A DNA stretch of 49,818 bases from CAZEDU01 sp964511185. GTDB taxonomy: Bacteria > Myxococcota > Myxococcia > Myxococcales > Myxococcaceae. Where the stretch lies: assembly GCA_964511185.1 (NCBI GenBank), contig CAZEDU010000025.1, forward strand, positions 1 through 49,818, given 5' to 3'. The notes below the pieces were generated by a model that saw only the letters and a program-made list of their open reading frames with translations, was not told the origin of the DNA and made no database searches. This document shows, one piece after another, positions 8,123-16,325 of this stretch. The stretch's first letter is position 1. Every line of letters begins with the position of its first letter. Made by a program: the position numbers and the translations under genes.

Positions 8123-8749
8123 ATGACTGCCTTTGCATCCACACTTTCCGTGAGCGACTTCGATTCGACTCCAGCGCCTTCGCTCGAGGACCCACTCGCG
8201 CCGTGGGTGGAACGGGTGCGCCAGGGGGATGCCGGCGCGTTCGAGACCCTCTACCGCCGCACGCGGTCCGACGCGGCCGCGGTCCTCTTTCGGCTGGTCG
8301 GCCCCAGCTCCGACTTGGACGATTTGATTCAAGAGGTTTACCTGCAGCTGATCCGCGCGGTGCGCGGCTTTCGCGGCCAGGCGCGCTTCTCCACCTTCCT
8401 CTACCGCGTCTGCGCCAACGTGGCGCTCATGCACGGGCGAAAGAAGCGGCGCCGGCCGGAGGACGCGACCGACACGCTGCCGGAGCAGACGGCGGGAGAG
8501 GCGAGCGACCCCGAGCGCGCGCTCCACATCAAGCAGGCGCACGACTCGGTGCAGCAGGTGCTCGAGCAGATGGAGCCGAACCGCCGCGTGGTGTTCGTGT
8601 ACCACGAGCTGTTGGGCATGAAGCCCGAGGAGATGTCGCAAGCGCTCAAGGTGCCGGTGAACACCGTGCGCTCTCGGCTCGCCCGGGCCCGCGTCGAGTT
8701 CACCGCGCTGCTCGCCTCGCGACCGAAGGGGGCCTTCGATGCAGCATGA
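8123..8749 (+). CDS. ECF (sigma-70 family) RNA polymerase sigma factor
   Basis: This 208-residue cytoplasmic sigma factor has region 2 (GDAGAFETLYRRT, then LDDLIQEVYLQLIRAVRGFRGQARFSTFLYRV) and region 4 (EQMEPNRRVVFVYHELLGM, then VPVNTVRSRLARARVEF). The ATG at 8123 is preferred to an upstream TTG at 8084 in the same frame. It overlaps the next gene by 11 bases. That gene encodes a zinc-finger membrane protein of the anti-sigma type, which probably holds this sigma inactive until a signal arrives. Confidence 0.94.
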   Translation: MTAFASTLSVSDFDSTPAPSLEDPLAPWVERVRQGDAGAFETLYRRTRSDAAAVLFRLVGPSSDLDDLIQEVYLQLIRAVRGFRGQARFSTFLYRVCANVALMHGRKKRRRPEDATDTLPEQTAGEASDPERALHIKQAHDSVQQVLEQMEPNRRVVFVYHELLGMKPEEMSQALKVPVNTVRSRLARARVEFTALLASRPKGAFDAA

Positions 8750-10061
8750 CGTCGGCACCTTGTGGGCGCTCACGCGCGGCGAGCTGTCGCCGGAGCAGGC
8801 GGCGGCGTGCGAGGCACATCTGAAGGCCTGCGCGCAGTGCCGCGCGTCGCTCGAGCAGGTGAAGCAGGCGCAGCGCGCGGTGGCGCAGGCGGACGCGCCC
8901 GCGCTGGACGCGGCCCGCTGGGAGAGAATCGACGCGAAGGTCCTGTCGGCGGCGCGGGCGCTGCTCGAGGAGGCGCCCGCCGAGGCGAAGGTACTGCCCT
9001 TGCGCGCGCGCTGGCGCGGCCCGGCGGCCGTGGCGTTCGCGCTCGCGGCGGCCACGGTGTTGGTGCTGGTGCTCTGGCGGCCCGCGCCCACGCCGGTGCA
9101 GCCCCCGGTGGCCGTCGAGCCGCCGGTGACGACGACGGCGCCCGCGGTGGCGCTCGCGGGGGAAGTGGTCGAGGCCAGCGAGGCGCGCGCGGCGGAGGAG
9201 CCCGTCGAACCGAAGGCGGCGGTGCGGGTCGGCGCGAGGCTCTCGACCGAACGCCAGGGAAAGCTCTCCTTCCGTCTGCCCCAAGGCAGCCAGGTGTCGC
9301 TGCGCGGCGCGACCGAGCTGGTGGTGAGCGCCGCGAGCGCCGAGTCGGTGCGGCTCGAGCTCGCCGCGGGCGCGGTCGAGCTCCAAGTCGAGAAGGACGA
9401 GTCGCGCCACTTCGAGGTCGCCGCCGACGATGTGGTCGTCACCGTCACCGGCACGCGCTTCCTCGTCGAGCGGGTGGATGGCCAGGTGGTGGTGCACGTG
9501 TCGGAAGGGCGCGTGCGCGTCCGCGCGCAGGACCAGTCGGTCGACGTGAGGGCCGGTGAGCGCGCGGTGGCGGGCGGTGGAGCGGTGCGCGTGGCGGCGT
9601 ATCAGTCTGCGCCGAAGCGCGCGGAGCCAGCGGCGGCGTCTTCTCCTCCGCCTGTTCCTGAGCCTGTGCCGGTGCCCGCAGAGGTGGACGCTGGGAGCGT
9701 CGCAGTTGAGAGCGAGCTGCCTCCGCCTCCCTTGCCGCCGCCCGGCCCGGTCGCGGACTCGAGCGCGGCGCGGGACGGCGGGAGAGATCCGCTCGCGCGG
9801 CTCAAGGCGTTGCAGGTCGAGTCGCCGTTTCCGCCGCTGGGGATGAGCATGCGCGAGCACCGCGTGCGGCAGATGGAGCGGCTCGCGGACCTAGGGCAGT
9901 GCGAGAAGATGCTCGAGCGCGCCCAGGCGTGGCACCTGGAGTTCGGCGGGCAAGCCGACGCGAAGGACTTGCAGCGCACGGTGTTCCTGACCGAGGCGCG
10001 CTGTCTCGCCAAGCTCGAGCGCCACGAGGAAGCCGAAGCCGCGCGTCACCGCGCCCGCTGA
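8739..10061 (+). CDS. Anti-sigma protein: zinc-finger, membrane helix and FecR domain
   Basis: This 440-residue protein starts inside the sigma gene behind a GAAGGGGG ribosome site. Near residue 27 there is a zf-HC2 motif (HLKACAQC, HxxxCxxC) of the kind that binds ECF sigma factors. One membrane helix follows at about residues 104-122. Next comes a periplasmic FecR-like beta domain (GSQVSLRGATELVV to VTGTRFLVE and HVSEGRVRVRA). A Pro/Ala linker leads to a C-terminal helical segment with two cysteines that looks TPR-like. The order suggests that a periplasmic signal is relayed to the cytoplasmic sigma-binding end. A palindromic repeat starts 8 bases after the stop. Confidence 0.88.
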   Translation: MQHDVGTLWALTRGELSPEQAAACEAHLKACAQCRASLEQVKQAQRAVAQADAPALDAARWERIDAKVLSAARALLEEAPAEAKVLPLRARWRGPAAVAFALAAATVLVLVLWRPAPTPVQPPVAVEPPVTTTAPAVALAGEVVEASEARAAEEPVEPKAAVRVGARLSTERQGKLSFRLPQGSQVSLRGATELVVSAASAESVRLELAAGAVELQVEKDESRHFEVAADDVVVTVTGTRFLVERVDGQVVVHVSEGRVRVRAQDQSVDVRAGERAVAGGGAVRVAAYQSAPKRAEPAAASSPPPVPEPVPVPAEVDAGSVAVESELPPPPLPPPGPVADSSAARDGGRDPLARLKALQVESPFPPLGMSMREHRVRQMERLADLGQCEKMLERAQAWHLEFGGQADAKDLQRTVFLTEARCLAKLERHEEAEAARHRAR

Positions 10062-10068
10062 CGAAGGG

Positions 10069-10097
10069 GGGGACAGTCCCCAACGGGGACTGTCCCC
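10069..10097. repeat. Palindromic repeat, copy 1 (GGGGACAGTCCCC type)
   Basis: Two 13-base arms, GGGGACAGTCCCC (10069-10081) and its exact reverse complement (10085-10097), flank the spacer AAC. Each arm is itself palindromic around its central base. It lies between the convergent anti-sigma and histidine kinase genes and could act as a two-way terminator. Copy 3 at 13678-13706 has identical arms and the spacer ATT. Confidence 0.9.
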
Positions 10098-10129
10098 GGG
10101 TTCTACGAGGCGGGTCGCCCTGCTCTCGG

Positions 10130-11803
10130 TCAGTGGAAGGTCGACCTCGGCTCTGTTGGTTGGACCTGAAAGGCACGGGAGTCGAATGGCAGGTCGATCA
10201 TGAAGGTCGTGCCGGCGTCCAAGGAGCTCTCGACATGGACGTTCCCGCCGTGCGCTACCGCGCAGCCGTGCACCAACGTGAGGCCCAGCCCCCAGCCCCG
10301 CTGTCCGCCGTGTTGGGCGGCGTGGGTTCGTGAGAACGGCTGAAACAGCTGCTTCTGCTCATCGGCGGAGATCGGCGTTCCCCAGTTGTGAACGGAGGCC
10401 TGTGCACCGCGGGCTGTCCTCTTCACGCCGATGGTGATGGGCTTGTCGGGAGAGCCGTATTTCTGGGCGTTCGTCGCCAGATTCCACAAGGCTCGCCGCA
10501 GCTCCTCCGCGCTCCAGAATCCCTCGACGCGAGGCTCGGCATCGAGCACGAAGCGCTCGCCGAATGTGGCGACCAGCTCCTCGTAGACCTCCTGCGCGAT
10601 GGCGTTGAGCTCGCACTTGTCGAGCCGCAGCGGCAACCGCTGGCCAGCGCGAATGCGGTTCGCGTCCAGCAGGTCGCAGATCATGCGATCCGTTCGTTCG
10701 ATGTTCCGGTCGATTCGGATCGCCAGGTCGCGGCGTTCGTCGAGGCGCTCGGGGTGTCGGATCAGGATCTGAGAGCTCGTCTTCGCGGCAGACAGCGGCC
10801 CGCGCAAGTCATGGGCGAGCACGGAGACGAAGCGTTCCCGGAGCTCGCGTTCGGCGCGGAGCAGGTCGATGTGTTCTTGGAGGTCGGCGTACAGCCTGGC
10901 GTTGTCGAGGTGGAGCGTCAGCTGTTCTCCGAGCGACTCGAGGCGCCGAATCTCTCGAGCGGTGAACGGCCGTTTCTCCGCCAGGCCAACGTACATCACG
11001 CCCAGTAGTCGGTGGCGCGGCGGAAGCCGAACACCGAGCAGGGAATGGATCCCGCTGCGTCGTAGGCTGTCGCTCACCTTCAGCCCAGTGGTCGCCGCGT
11101 CCCACACCGCGGTGGTCTCTTCGCGGGCTGCAATCTGGCCTGCGAATGAGGAAGAGCTCAGAGAAGTGGCGTAGCGCTCGAGCTCTTCGTCGGCCGCGCC
11201 GACCGAAGCAGCCATCTCCAGCTCGTCCGTCACGGGGTTGAACAGGAGCAAGGCCGCGCTTTGGGCTCCCATCGCGTCCATCACCAGCGAGAGTATGTCG
11301 CTGGGCCGTCCCCGGAGTGCGGTCGCATCTGGCTGCAGCGCCTCCCGCGCAACCGATTGGACAAGGCGGAGGTAGCGCTTTTCGATCTGCTCGTCTTCCA
11401 TCATGTGGCGAATGAACATCTCGCTCACACCGACGGAGGCGAGGTGTAGTTCCGCGAAGAGCTGCTCTATCTCGGTGTGGTGGGGAGGTTCGATCCCACT
11501 CCCCGCATTCCACACCGCGGAGATGCACCGGCCGAGAATCGCGAACTCCTCAACAATCTCTGCCACCTGGTAGCCCTGGCGTAGCCTGGAGGACAGGTGG
11601 CTCTCCACCAGCGCGCGCAGTGGGCCAGAGAACCTCCCCAAGCGCTCGCCGGCATCCGCGAGCGCGAGGAGATAGGTGGGGATGATGTTCTGGAACTCCG
11701 GTTGGTCGAGACCTCTCGCTGCCGCCACTTGCTCCGCTTCGCGGGTCCAGTGTTGGAGTATCTGCGCGTGATGCGCTCGGATCAGCTGCGCGAGGTTGGC
11801 CAT
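10130..11803 (-). CDS. Sensor histidine kinase with RsbRD-like and GAF domains
   Basis: This 557-residue protein has no clear membrane segment and is probably cytoplasmic. Residues about 1-150 match the helical RsbRD N-terminal domain (IRAHHAQILQHWTREAEQV). A GAF domain follows at about 165-315 (DILSLVMDAMGAQSAALLLF, GVRLPPRHRLLGVMYVGL). The HisKA box has the phospho-accepting His331 (LAHDLRGPLS). The C-terminal ATPase domain has an N box (LWNLATNAQKYG), a variant G1 box (HNWGTPI) and a G2 box (GWGLGLTLV). I chose ATG 11803; the open frame to 11932 is mostly palindromic repeat sequence. No response regulator is adjacent. Confidence 0.92.
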   Translation of the reverse strand: MANLAQLIRAHHAQILQHWTREAEQVAAARGLDQPEFQNIIPTYLLALADAGERLGRFSGPLRALVESHLSSRLRQGYQVAEIVEEFAILGRCISAVWNAGSGIEPPHHTEIEQLFAELHLASVGVSEMFIRHMMEDEQIEKRYLRLVQSVAREALQPDATALRGRPSDILSLVMDAMGAQSAALLLFNPVTDELEMAASVGAADEELERYATSLSSSSFAGQIAAREETTAVWDAATTGLKVSDSLRRSGIHSLLGVRLPPRHRLLGVMYVGLAEKRPFTAREIRRLESLGEQLTLHLDNARLYADLQEHIDLLRAERELRERFVSVLAHDLRGPLSAAKTSSQILIRHPERLDERRDLAIRIDRNIERTDRMICDLLDANRIRAGQRLPLRLDKCELNAIAQEVYEELVATFGERFVLDAEPRVEGFWSAEELRRALWNLATNAQKYGSPDKPITIGVKRTARGAQASVHNWGTPISADEQKQLFQPFSRTHAAQHGGQRGWGLGLTLVHGCAVAHGGNVHVESSLDAGTTFMIDLPFDSRAFQVQPTEPRSTFH

Positions 11804-11844
11804 TTGCCCCCAATAAGCACGAGCGTCTACCACGTGAAGCGGTT

Positions 11845-11930
11845 GGGGGGCTGTCCCCGTGTGTTTCGAGCTTGGTGCCGGCGCGGTGGCTCGTGAAGAG
11901 CGAGGGCAGTCCCTTTCAGGGACAGTCCCC
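11845..11930. repeat. Palindromic repeat, degenerate copies 2a and 2b
   Basis: A half element with a run of G followed by CTGTCCCC lies at 11845-11858. An imperfect full element lies at 11904-11930 (GGGCAGTCCC, spacer, GGGACAGTCCCC). The full one starts two bases after the stop codon of the minus-strand exporter gene, the same placement as copy 3 after the ZnuA-like gene. The two fill much of the 129-base gap before the histidine kinase start. Confidence 0.8.
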
Positions 11931-11932
11931 AA

Positions 11933-13660
11933 CTAGTGCGCTGGGGCCGGTTCTTCTCGGTTGCTCTTTCGGAGCGGGCGCTCTGGCAAGAACAAGGTGA
12001 GCGTGAAGCCGAGCACGCCGATGAGAATCGCCAGCTGGTAAATCGTCCGCACCGCGACGGTGAACGCCGACTTGACCGCGCCATCGACCCGGTCGACGGC
12101 TTCGAGCGCGCCCCGCTCGGCGGCGTCGAGCGCGGCGCGCGTCCCTTCGTCACCCCCCGCCGCCGCGCGCCTTTGCGCGAACGTCTCTGACACCCGCTGC
12201 CGCACCGCCTCGCGGTTGAACTGCATCGCGGTGACGCCTTCCTCGTTCGATCCGCGGGCGGAGCCGCCCGAGTCGAGCAGCGCGCGCACCGCCGGCGGCA
12301 GCTCGTGCGTGAGCGACTCCAGGCGCGCCGTCATCTGCCCCGCCAACACCGTCGCGAACACGGTGCCCACCACGGCGATCCCCAGCGTCGAACCCATGGA
12401 GCGAAAGAACGTCGCCGTGGAGGTGGCGACGCCCATGCGCGTGATCGGCACCGCGTTCTGAATCGCCAACGTGTAGAGTGGGATGCTGGGCCCCAGCCCC
12501 AGCCCCACCAGCACCATCTTGACGGTCACTTCTGCCTGGGTCGACTCGGTCGACAGGGTGAACCCCATCACCGCGTAGCCCAGCGTGAGCAGCGCGATGG
12601 CGGCCAGCATCAGCGGCTTGTACCGGCCCGTGCGCGAGACGATCTGCCCGGAGATGATGTTCCCGAACACGATGCCGAAGGTGAGCGGCATGGTGGTCAG
12701 ACCGGAGCGGGTGTTCGACAGACCGACGACGTTCACCATGAAGAGCGGGATGAACACCATCGCCGCGAGGAAGCCCGCGCCGAGCACGAAGGCCGCCAGG
12801 TTGCCGATCGCGAAGACGCGGTCGTTGAACAACGAGAGGTCGATGATCGGATCCCTCCCGCGCTTCTCGATGCGCAAGAAGGCGGTGAGCGAGACCGCCG
12901 CGAGCCCGAGCAGCGAGAGAATTTGCCACGACATCCACGGCCAGCCGAGCTGATCCATCGAGCCGTGGGCGCGCCCGAAGCTCAACGCCAGGAGCAGGGA
13001 GACCGAGCCGATGATCAACGTCACCGCCCCCGGCAAGTCGATGGAGACAGGCCCCTTCCCGCGCGCGGCCAGCGGCGGCATCTTGAGCGCGATGAAGGCC
13101 ACCGCGAGCGCGCCGATCGGCATGTTGATGAAGAACACCCAGTGCCAATTGAAGAAGTCGGTGATGAACCCGCCGAGCAGCGGGCCGACCACGCTCGACA
13201 AGCCGAAGACCGCGCCGAACAGCCCGGTGTATCGACCGCGCACCGCGGGCGGGAAGATGTCGGCGATCACCGCGAACGCGCTGGTGAACAGCGAAGCCGC
13301 GCCGATGCCCTGAACCGCCCGAAAGAGGATGAGCTGCAGGCTGCTCGTGGCGACGCCGCACAAGAGCGAGCCACCCAGGAACACGCCGATGCCGACCAGC
13401 AGGATGCGCTTTCTCCCGAACAGGTCGGAGAGCTTTCCCCAGATGGGCACGAGCACCGTCGAGGCCAAGACGTAGGCCGTGGTGATCCACGCGTAGAGCG
13501 CGGCCTCGATGCTTAAGTCCTTTTGCATCTTCGGCCCGGCGGTCGCGACCACGGTTTGGTCCAGCGCGGCGAGCAACAGGCCGAGCATCGTGCCGGCGAG
13601 CGTGAAGATTTTCTCGTTGCGCGTGAGCTCGGTGGTTTGGGCGGAGGGTGGCGCGGTCAT
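11933..13660 (-). CDS. DHA2 family (EmrB/QacA-like) multidrug MFS transporter
   Basis: This 575-residue inner-membrane protein is a 14-helix proton-driven drug exporter. It opens with FTLAGTMLGLLLAALDQTVVATAGP, has the motif A region GKLSDLFGRKRILL and the motif C region FGLSSVVGPLLGGFI, and ends with an extra helix (LAILIGVLGFTLTLF). Between the last two helices is a long hydrophilic loop (about residues 455-535) with many Arg and Ala residues. The gene is flanked on both sides by GGGGACAGTCCCC repeats. No TetR or MarR regulator is next to it. Confidence 0.93.
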   Translation of the reverse strand: MTAPPSAQTTELTRNEKIFTLAGTMLGLLLAALDQTVVATAGPKMQKDLSIEAALYAWITTAYVLASTVLVPIWGKLSDLFGRKRILLVGIGVFLGGSLLCGVATSSLQLILFRAVQGIGAASLFTSAFAVIADIFPPAVRGRYTGLFGAVFGLSSVVGPLLGGFITDFFNWHWVFFINMPIGALAVAFIALKMPPLAARGKGPVSIDLPGAVTLIIGSVSLLLALSFGRAHGSMDQLGWPWMSWQILSLLGLAAVSLTAFLRIEKRGRDPIIDLSLFNDRVFAIGNLAAFVLGAGFLAAMVFIPLFMVNVVGLSNTRSGLTTMPLTFGIVFGNIISGQIVSRTGRYKPLMLAAIALLTLGYAVMGFTLSTESTQAEVTVKMVLVGLGLGPSIPLYTLAIQNAVPITRMGVATSTATFFRSMGSTLGIAVVGTVFATVLAGQMTARLESLTHELPPAVRALLDSGGSARGSNEEGVTAMQFNREAVRQRVSETFAQRRAAAGGDEGTRAALDAAERGALEAVDRVDGAVKSAFTVAVRTIYQLAILIGVLGFTLTLFLPERPLRKSNREEPAPAH

Positions 13661-13677
13661 GAGGGCTCGAGAAAAGC

Positions 13678-13706
13678 GGGGACAGTCCCCATTGGGGACT
13701 GTCCCC
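13678..13706. repeat. Palindromic repeat, copy 3 (GGGGACAGTCCCC type)
   Basis: The arms GGGGACAGTCCCC (13678-13690) and GGGGACTGTCCCC (13694-13706) flank the spacer ATT. The element begins two bases after the stop of the minus-strand ZnuA-like gene and ends upstream of the exporter start. The arms are identical to copy 1, 3.6 kb away, and only the spacer differs. Confidence 0.9.
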
Positions 13707-13708
13707 CG

Positions 13709-14587
13709 TCACGGGACGATGGCGGCGACCAGGCGGTCCAGGTAGTCGGTATAGCGCTGATTCAGCTTCGGCATTCCGGGCACGCGGACGAGCCGCGCGC
13801 CGCCCTTCTTCGCGAGCAGCTCGCTCGTCGCCGCCGAGTACCACTCCTCCTGCAGCAGCAAGGTGACCTTCCGGCTGCGAATCACCTCGAGCACCTTCGC
13901 GACGTGGCCCGTCGACGGCGGCAGCCCCGGCTTCGGCTCGAGGTAGGCGACCTCGTTCCATCCCGCCCACTCGGTGAAGTAGGACCAGCTCTTGTGGTAG
14001 GTGACGACGTTCGCGCCCTGCAGCGGCTCGAGCTTCTCCAGCCACCGCGCCATCTTCTGCTCCAACTCCGCGGCGAACGCCTTCGCGCGCGCCTCGAACG
14101 CCGCCGCGCTCGCGGGCTCCAGCTGCGCCAGCCGCGCGCCGATTCCCATGGCCAGCCGAACGCCATTTCGTGGATCTCGCGCGTAGTGCGGGTTGCCTCC
14201 GGGGTGCACGTCGCCCATCGCGCGGTCGAGCTTCCCGGTCGGCACTTCCTTCAACACGGCGAGCGTCGAGCCGTCGAGGTAGCCGGGCTGCCCTTTCTGC
14301 ACCTTCGGGTTTCGCGAGGAGGTGAGGAGCGTGGGCAACCAGCCGACCTCGAGCTCCAGCCCGTTGAGCAGCAGCAAGTCCGCGCGCGAGAGCGTCAGCA
14401 CCAGGCTCGGCTTCGCGTCGACGTAGTGCGGGTCTTGCGTCGGTTGGGACAACACCTCGACGTCGACCGCGTCGCCGCCGACCTCCCGCGCGATGGCGCC
14501 CAGGTCCGCGGTCGTGGCGACGACCTTGAGCTTGGCGTGGGCGGGGAACGCGAGCACCAACAGAGCCAGAGACGCGAGCGCTTTCAT
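13709..14587 (-). CDS. Zinc/manganese-type ABC transporter substrate-binding protein, ZnuA-like
   Basis: This 292-residue periplasmic protein has a signal peptide (MKALASLALLVLAFPAHA) and matches cluster A-I metal-binding proteins. Candidate metal ligands are the histidines in DPHYVDAKPS, GNPHYARDP and TYHKSWSYF, plus the C-terminal acidic region (LLLQEEWY). The start at 14587 is chosen because it gives the signal peptide directly. It is the last gene of a four-gene operon with an outer-membrane barrel and two lipoproteins. The ATPase and permease partners (ZnuB, ZnuC) are not in the window; the exporter downstream is unrelated. Confidence 0.9.
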   Translation of the reverse strand: MKALASLALLVLAFPAHAKLKVVATTADLGAIAREVGGDAVDVEVLSQPTQDPHYVDAKPSLVLTLSRADLLLLNGLELEVGWLPTLLTSSRNPKVQKGQPGYLDGSTLAVLKEVPTGKLDRAMGDVHPGGNPHYARDPRNGVRLAMGIGARLAQLEPASAAAFEARAKAFAAELEQKMARWLEKLEPLQGANVVTYHKSWSYFTEWAGWNEVAYLEPKPGLPPSTGHVAKVLEVIRSRKVTLLLQEEWYSAATSELLAKKGGARLVRVPGMPKLNQRYTDYLDRLVAAIVP

Positions 14588-14597
14588 GTCGAGCCTT

Positions 14598-15839
14598 TCA
14601 GAATGCATGCGCGCCATGCGCGCCGACCGCCACCTCGAACGCGAGGAACACCGCGTAGATGGGCTCGGGTCGCCAAGAGGGGACGTCGGCCGAGCCTTGC
14701 AGCCGCACGCGCGAGAACTCGGTCGGCCAGAAGGTGACGTTCCCGCTCACCCGATGCCGGCTTCGGGTCCACTCCGGGTCGAGCGGATCCACCCCGACGC
14801 CGAATCGCCCGCGCGCCGGGCTGCCGTACTCGTACCGCACCGCCGTGCCCCAGCGCTGCGCGAAGCGCCAGAAGCCGTACGCGTAGCCGCTCCAGTCGGT
14901 GAGCAGGTCGCCGGGCACCTGCCTGCGCCGGTAGAGCACCTCGAGCTGAAGCGAGAGCACCGCGCTGCTGCCGTCCACCAGCGGCCGGTACTTCCAGTAC
15001 AAGTCGGTGCCGTAGACGTCGGTGCGGTTCGAGTGGCCCGTCGCGTTGGGGCCGGTGGTCGCCGACAGCCCCCACAAGAGCGACGTGCTGTCGCTCACGT
15101 CGAAGAACTGCTTCAGGGCCAGGAGCGATTGGAAGTCGAGCGGCGACCACACGCCCAAGTCGGTCGCGCCGTAGAAGCTCCGCGCGGTGCCTTCGCCGGC
15201 CGCGTCGGTCACCGAGCCCACCAGCTCGACGTACCAAGGCAACGGGAGCAGGTACGAGCCCTCCACCCCCAGGCCGCGGTTGCCTTCGCCGCCGAAGACG
15301 CGGCCCAGCGCGAAGGGTTGATCCACGAAGTCCCACGCGTGCGGGTGCGTGTTGTTGATGCGGCCGAAGCGCGTGAGGAACTGCCCGACGCGCAGCTGCA
15401 GCCGGTGCGGCAGCGCGAGCGTGGTCGCGTAGACCTCTTCAATCTCGACGCCGAACTGCTGAAAGACGATGTTGGCGTCGAAGCGGAAGTACGGGTCGAC
15501 CGACGCGCCGACCGCCAGCTCGAGCTGCTGCAGGTTGAAGCCGTTCTTCCGCGGGTCGTGCCCGCCGGTTTGGAGCGGCTCGTCGGAGGAGAAGCCGGCC
15601 AACGCGATGTCGGCGATGAACGACAGGTCCGGGTTCAACGACTGAATCGCCGCGCCCAAGCGCTCGAGCGGCGCCGGCGCGGCCGCCGCCTCGCCCTGCC
15701 GCGCCTGCGCGTCGGCCTGCACCGCCTGCTCGAGCGCGCGCAGCTCTTCCTCGGAGAGCGGCGCACCGCCGTCGAGCGCTTGGCCGCGCGCAGAGGCGCC
15801 GAGCAGCAGGGACAGCAGGAGCCAGCCGCCAGGCCTCAA
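14598..15839 (-). CDS. Outer-membrane beta-barrel protein of the zinc cluster
   Basis: This 413-residue protein has a TTG start 3 bases after the upstream stop and a signal peptide (LLLSLLLGASARGQA). A short helical segment rich in Glu and Gln is followed by many amphipathic strands, and the chain ends in a terminal Phe, as outer-membrane barrels do. Segments such as RVGQFLTRFGRINNTHPHAWDFVDQPF resemble proteins annotated as zinc-regulated outer-membrane receptors, though no TonB plug domain is visible. With the ZnuA-like protein next to it, a role in moving metal or a metal complex across the outer membrane is likely but unproven. Confidence 0.8.
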   Translation of the reverse strand: MRPGGWLLLSLLLGASARGQALDGGAPLSEEELRALEQAVQADAQARQGEAAAAPAPLERLGAAIQSLNPDLSFIADIALAGFSSDEPLQTGGHDPRKNGFNLQQLELAVGASVDPYFRFDANIVFQQFGVEIEEVYATTLALPHRLQLRVGQFLTRFGRINNTHPHAWDFVDQPFALGRVFGGEGNRGLGVEGSYLLPLPWYVELVGSVTDAAGEGTARSFYGATDLGVWSPLDFQSLLALKQFFDVSDSTSLLWGLSATTGPNATGHSNRTDVYGTDLYWKYRPLVDGSSAVLSLQLEVLYRRRQVPGDLLTDWSGYAYGFWRFAQRWGTAVRYEYGSPARGRFGVGVDPLDPEWTRSRHRVSGNVTFWPTEFSRVRLQGSADVPSWRPEPIYAVFLAFEVAVGAHGAHAF

Positions 15840-15842
15840 GCG

Positions 15843-16307
15843 TTACTCGCCGCCTTCGATGACCAGCCCGACCTTCGCCACCTGACCCGGCGGCTCGAAC
15901 GAGAAGTAGTTGGTGCCGACCTTGAGCGGGAAGACGGCCAAGCGCTTCACCGCCTCGCACGAGGCGAGCGCTGCCGCCGTCGAGCTCGGCGCCACCTCGG
16001 CGCGGTTGACGTCCTGCGCCTTCACCACCAGCGGCTCGTTCAAGTAGACGCGGTAGTCGCCGTCCTTGGCGACCGCGAAGCTGACCCAGCCGGCCGTGCC
16101 GCCCGCATCGGTGAGCGCGATGTCGTAGCGCTTGTGGTCGTTCTTCACGAACGGCGAGCCCATGTAGCCCGTAGCGGCGTTCAGGTTCACCGCCGGCCCT
16201 TGGCTCAGGTGCTGGCAGGCCTCCAGGTCTTCCGGCGTGGCTTCGCTTTCGCCGCAGCCCACGGCGACGGCGGCGACGGCGAGGAGGGTCAAGGAACGTA
16301 GAGACAT
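15843..16307 (-). CDS. Small lipoprotein of the zinc cluster
   Basis: This 154-residue protein has the lipobox AVAVGC (Cys18). The mature chain has two further cysteines and looks beta-rich (AGWVSFAVAKDGDYRVYL, VGTNYFSFEPPGQVAKVGLVI). It has no recognised domain. It sits between a metal-motif lipoprotein and the barrel gene, with a 3-base gap to the latter. It may be an accessory of the barrel on the periplasmic or surface face; this is inference. Confidence 0.8.
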   Translation of the reverse strand: MSLRSLTLLAVAAVAVGCGESEATPEDLEACQHLSQGPAVNLNAATGYMGSPFVKNDHKRYDIALTDAGGTAGWVSFAVAKDGDYRVYLNEPLVVKAQDVNRAEVAPSSTAAALASCEAVKRLAVFPLKVGTNYFSFEPPGQVAKVGLVIEGGE

Positions 16308-16325
16308 GGCGAGTGACCTTGCTTG

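Noticed and set aside
12150..14045. A 631-codon minus-strand frame overlapping the drug exporter
   Set aside because: It is out of frame with the exporter, which has all the expected membrane helices and motifs.
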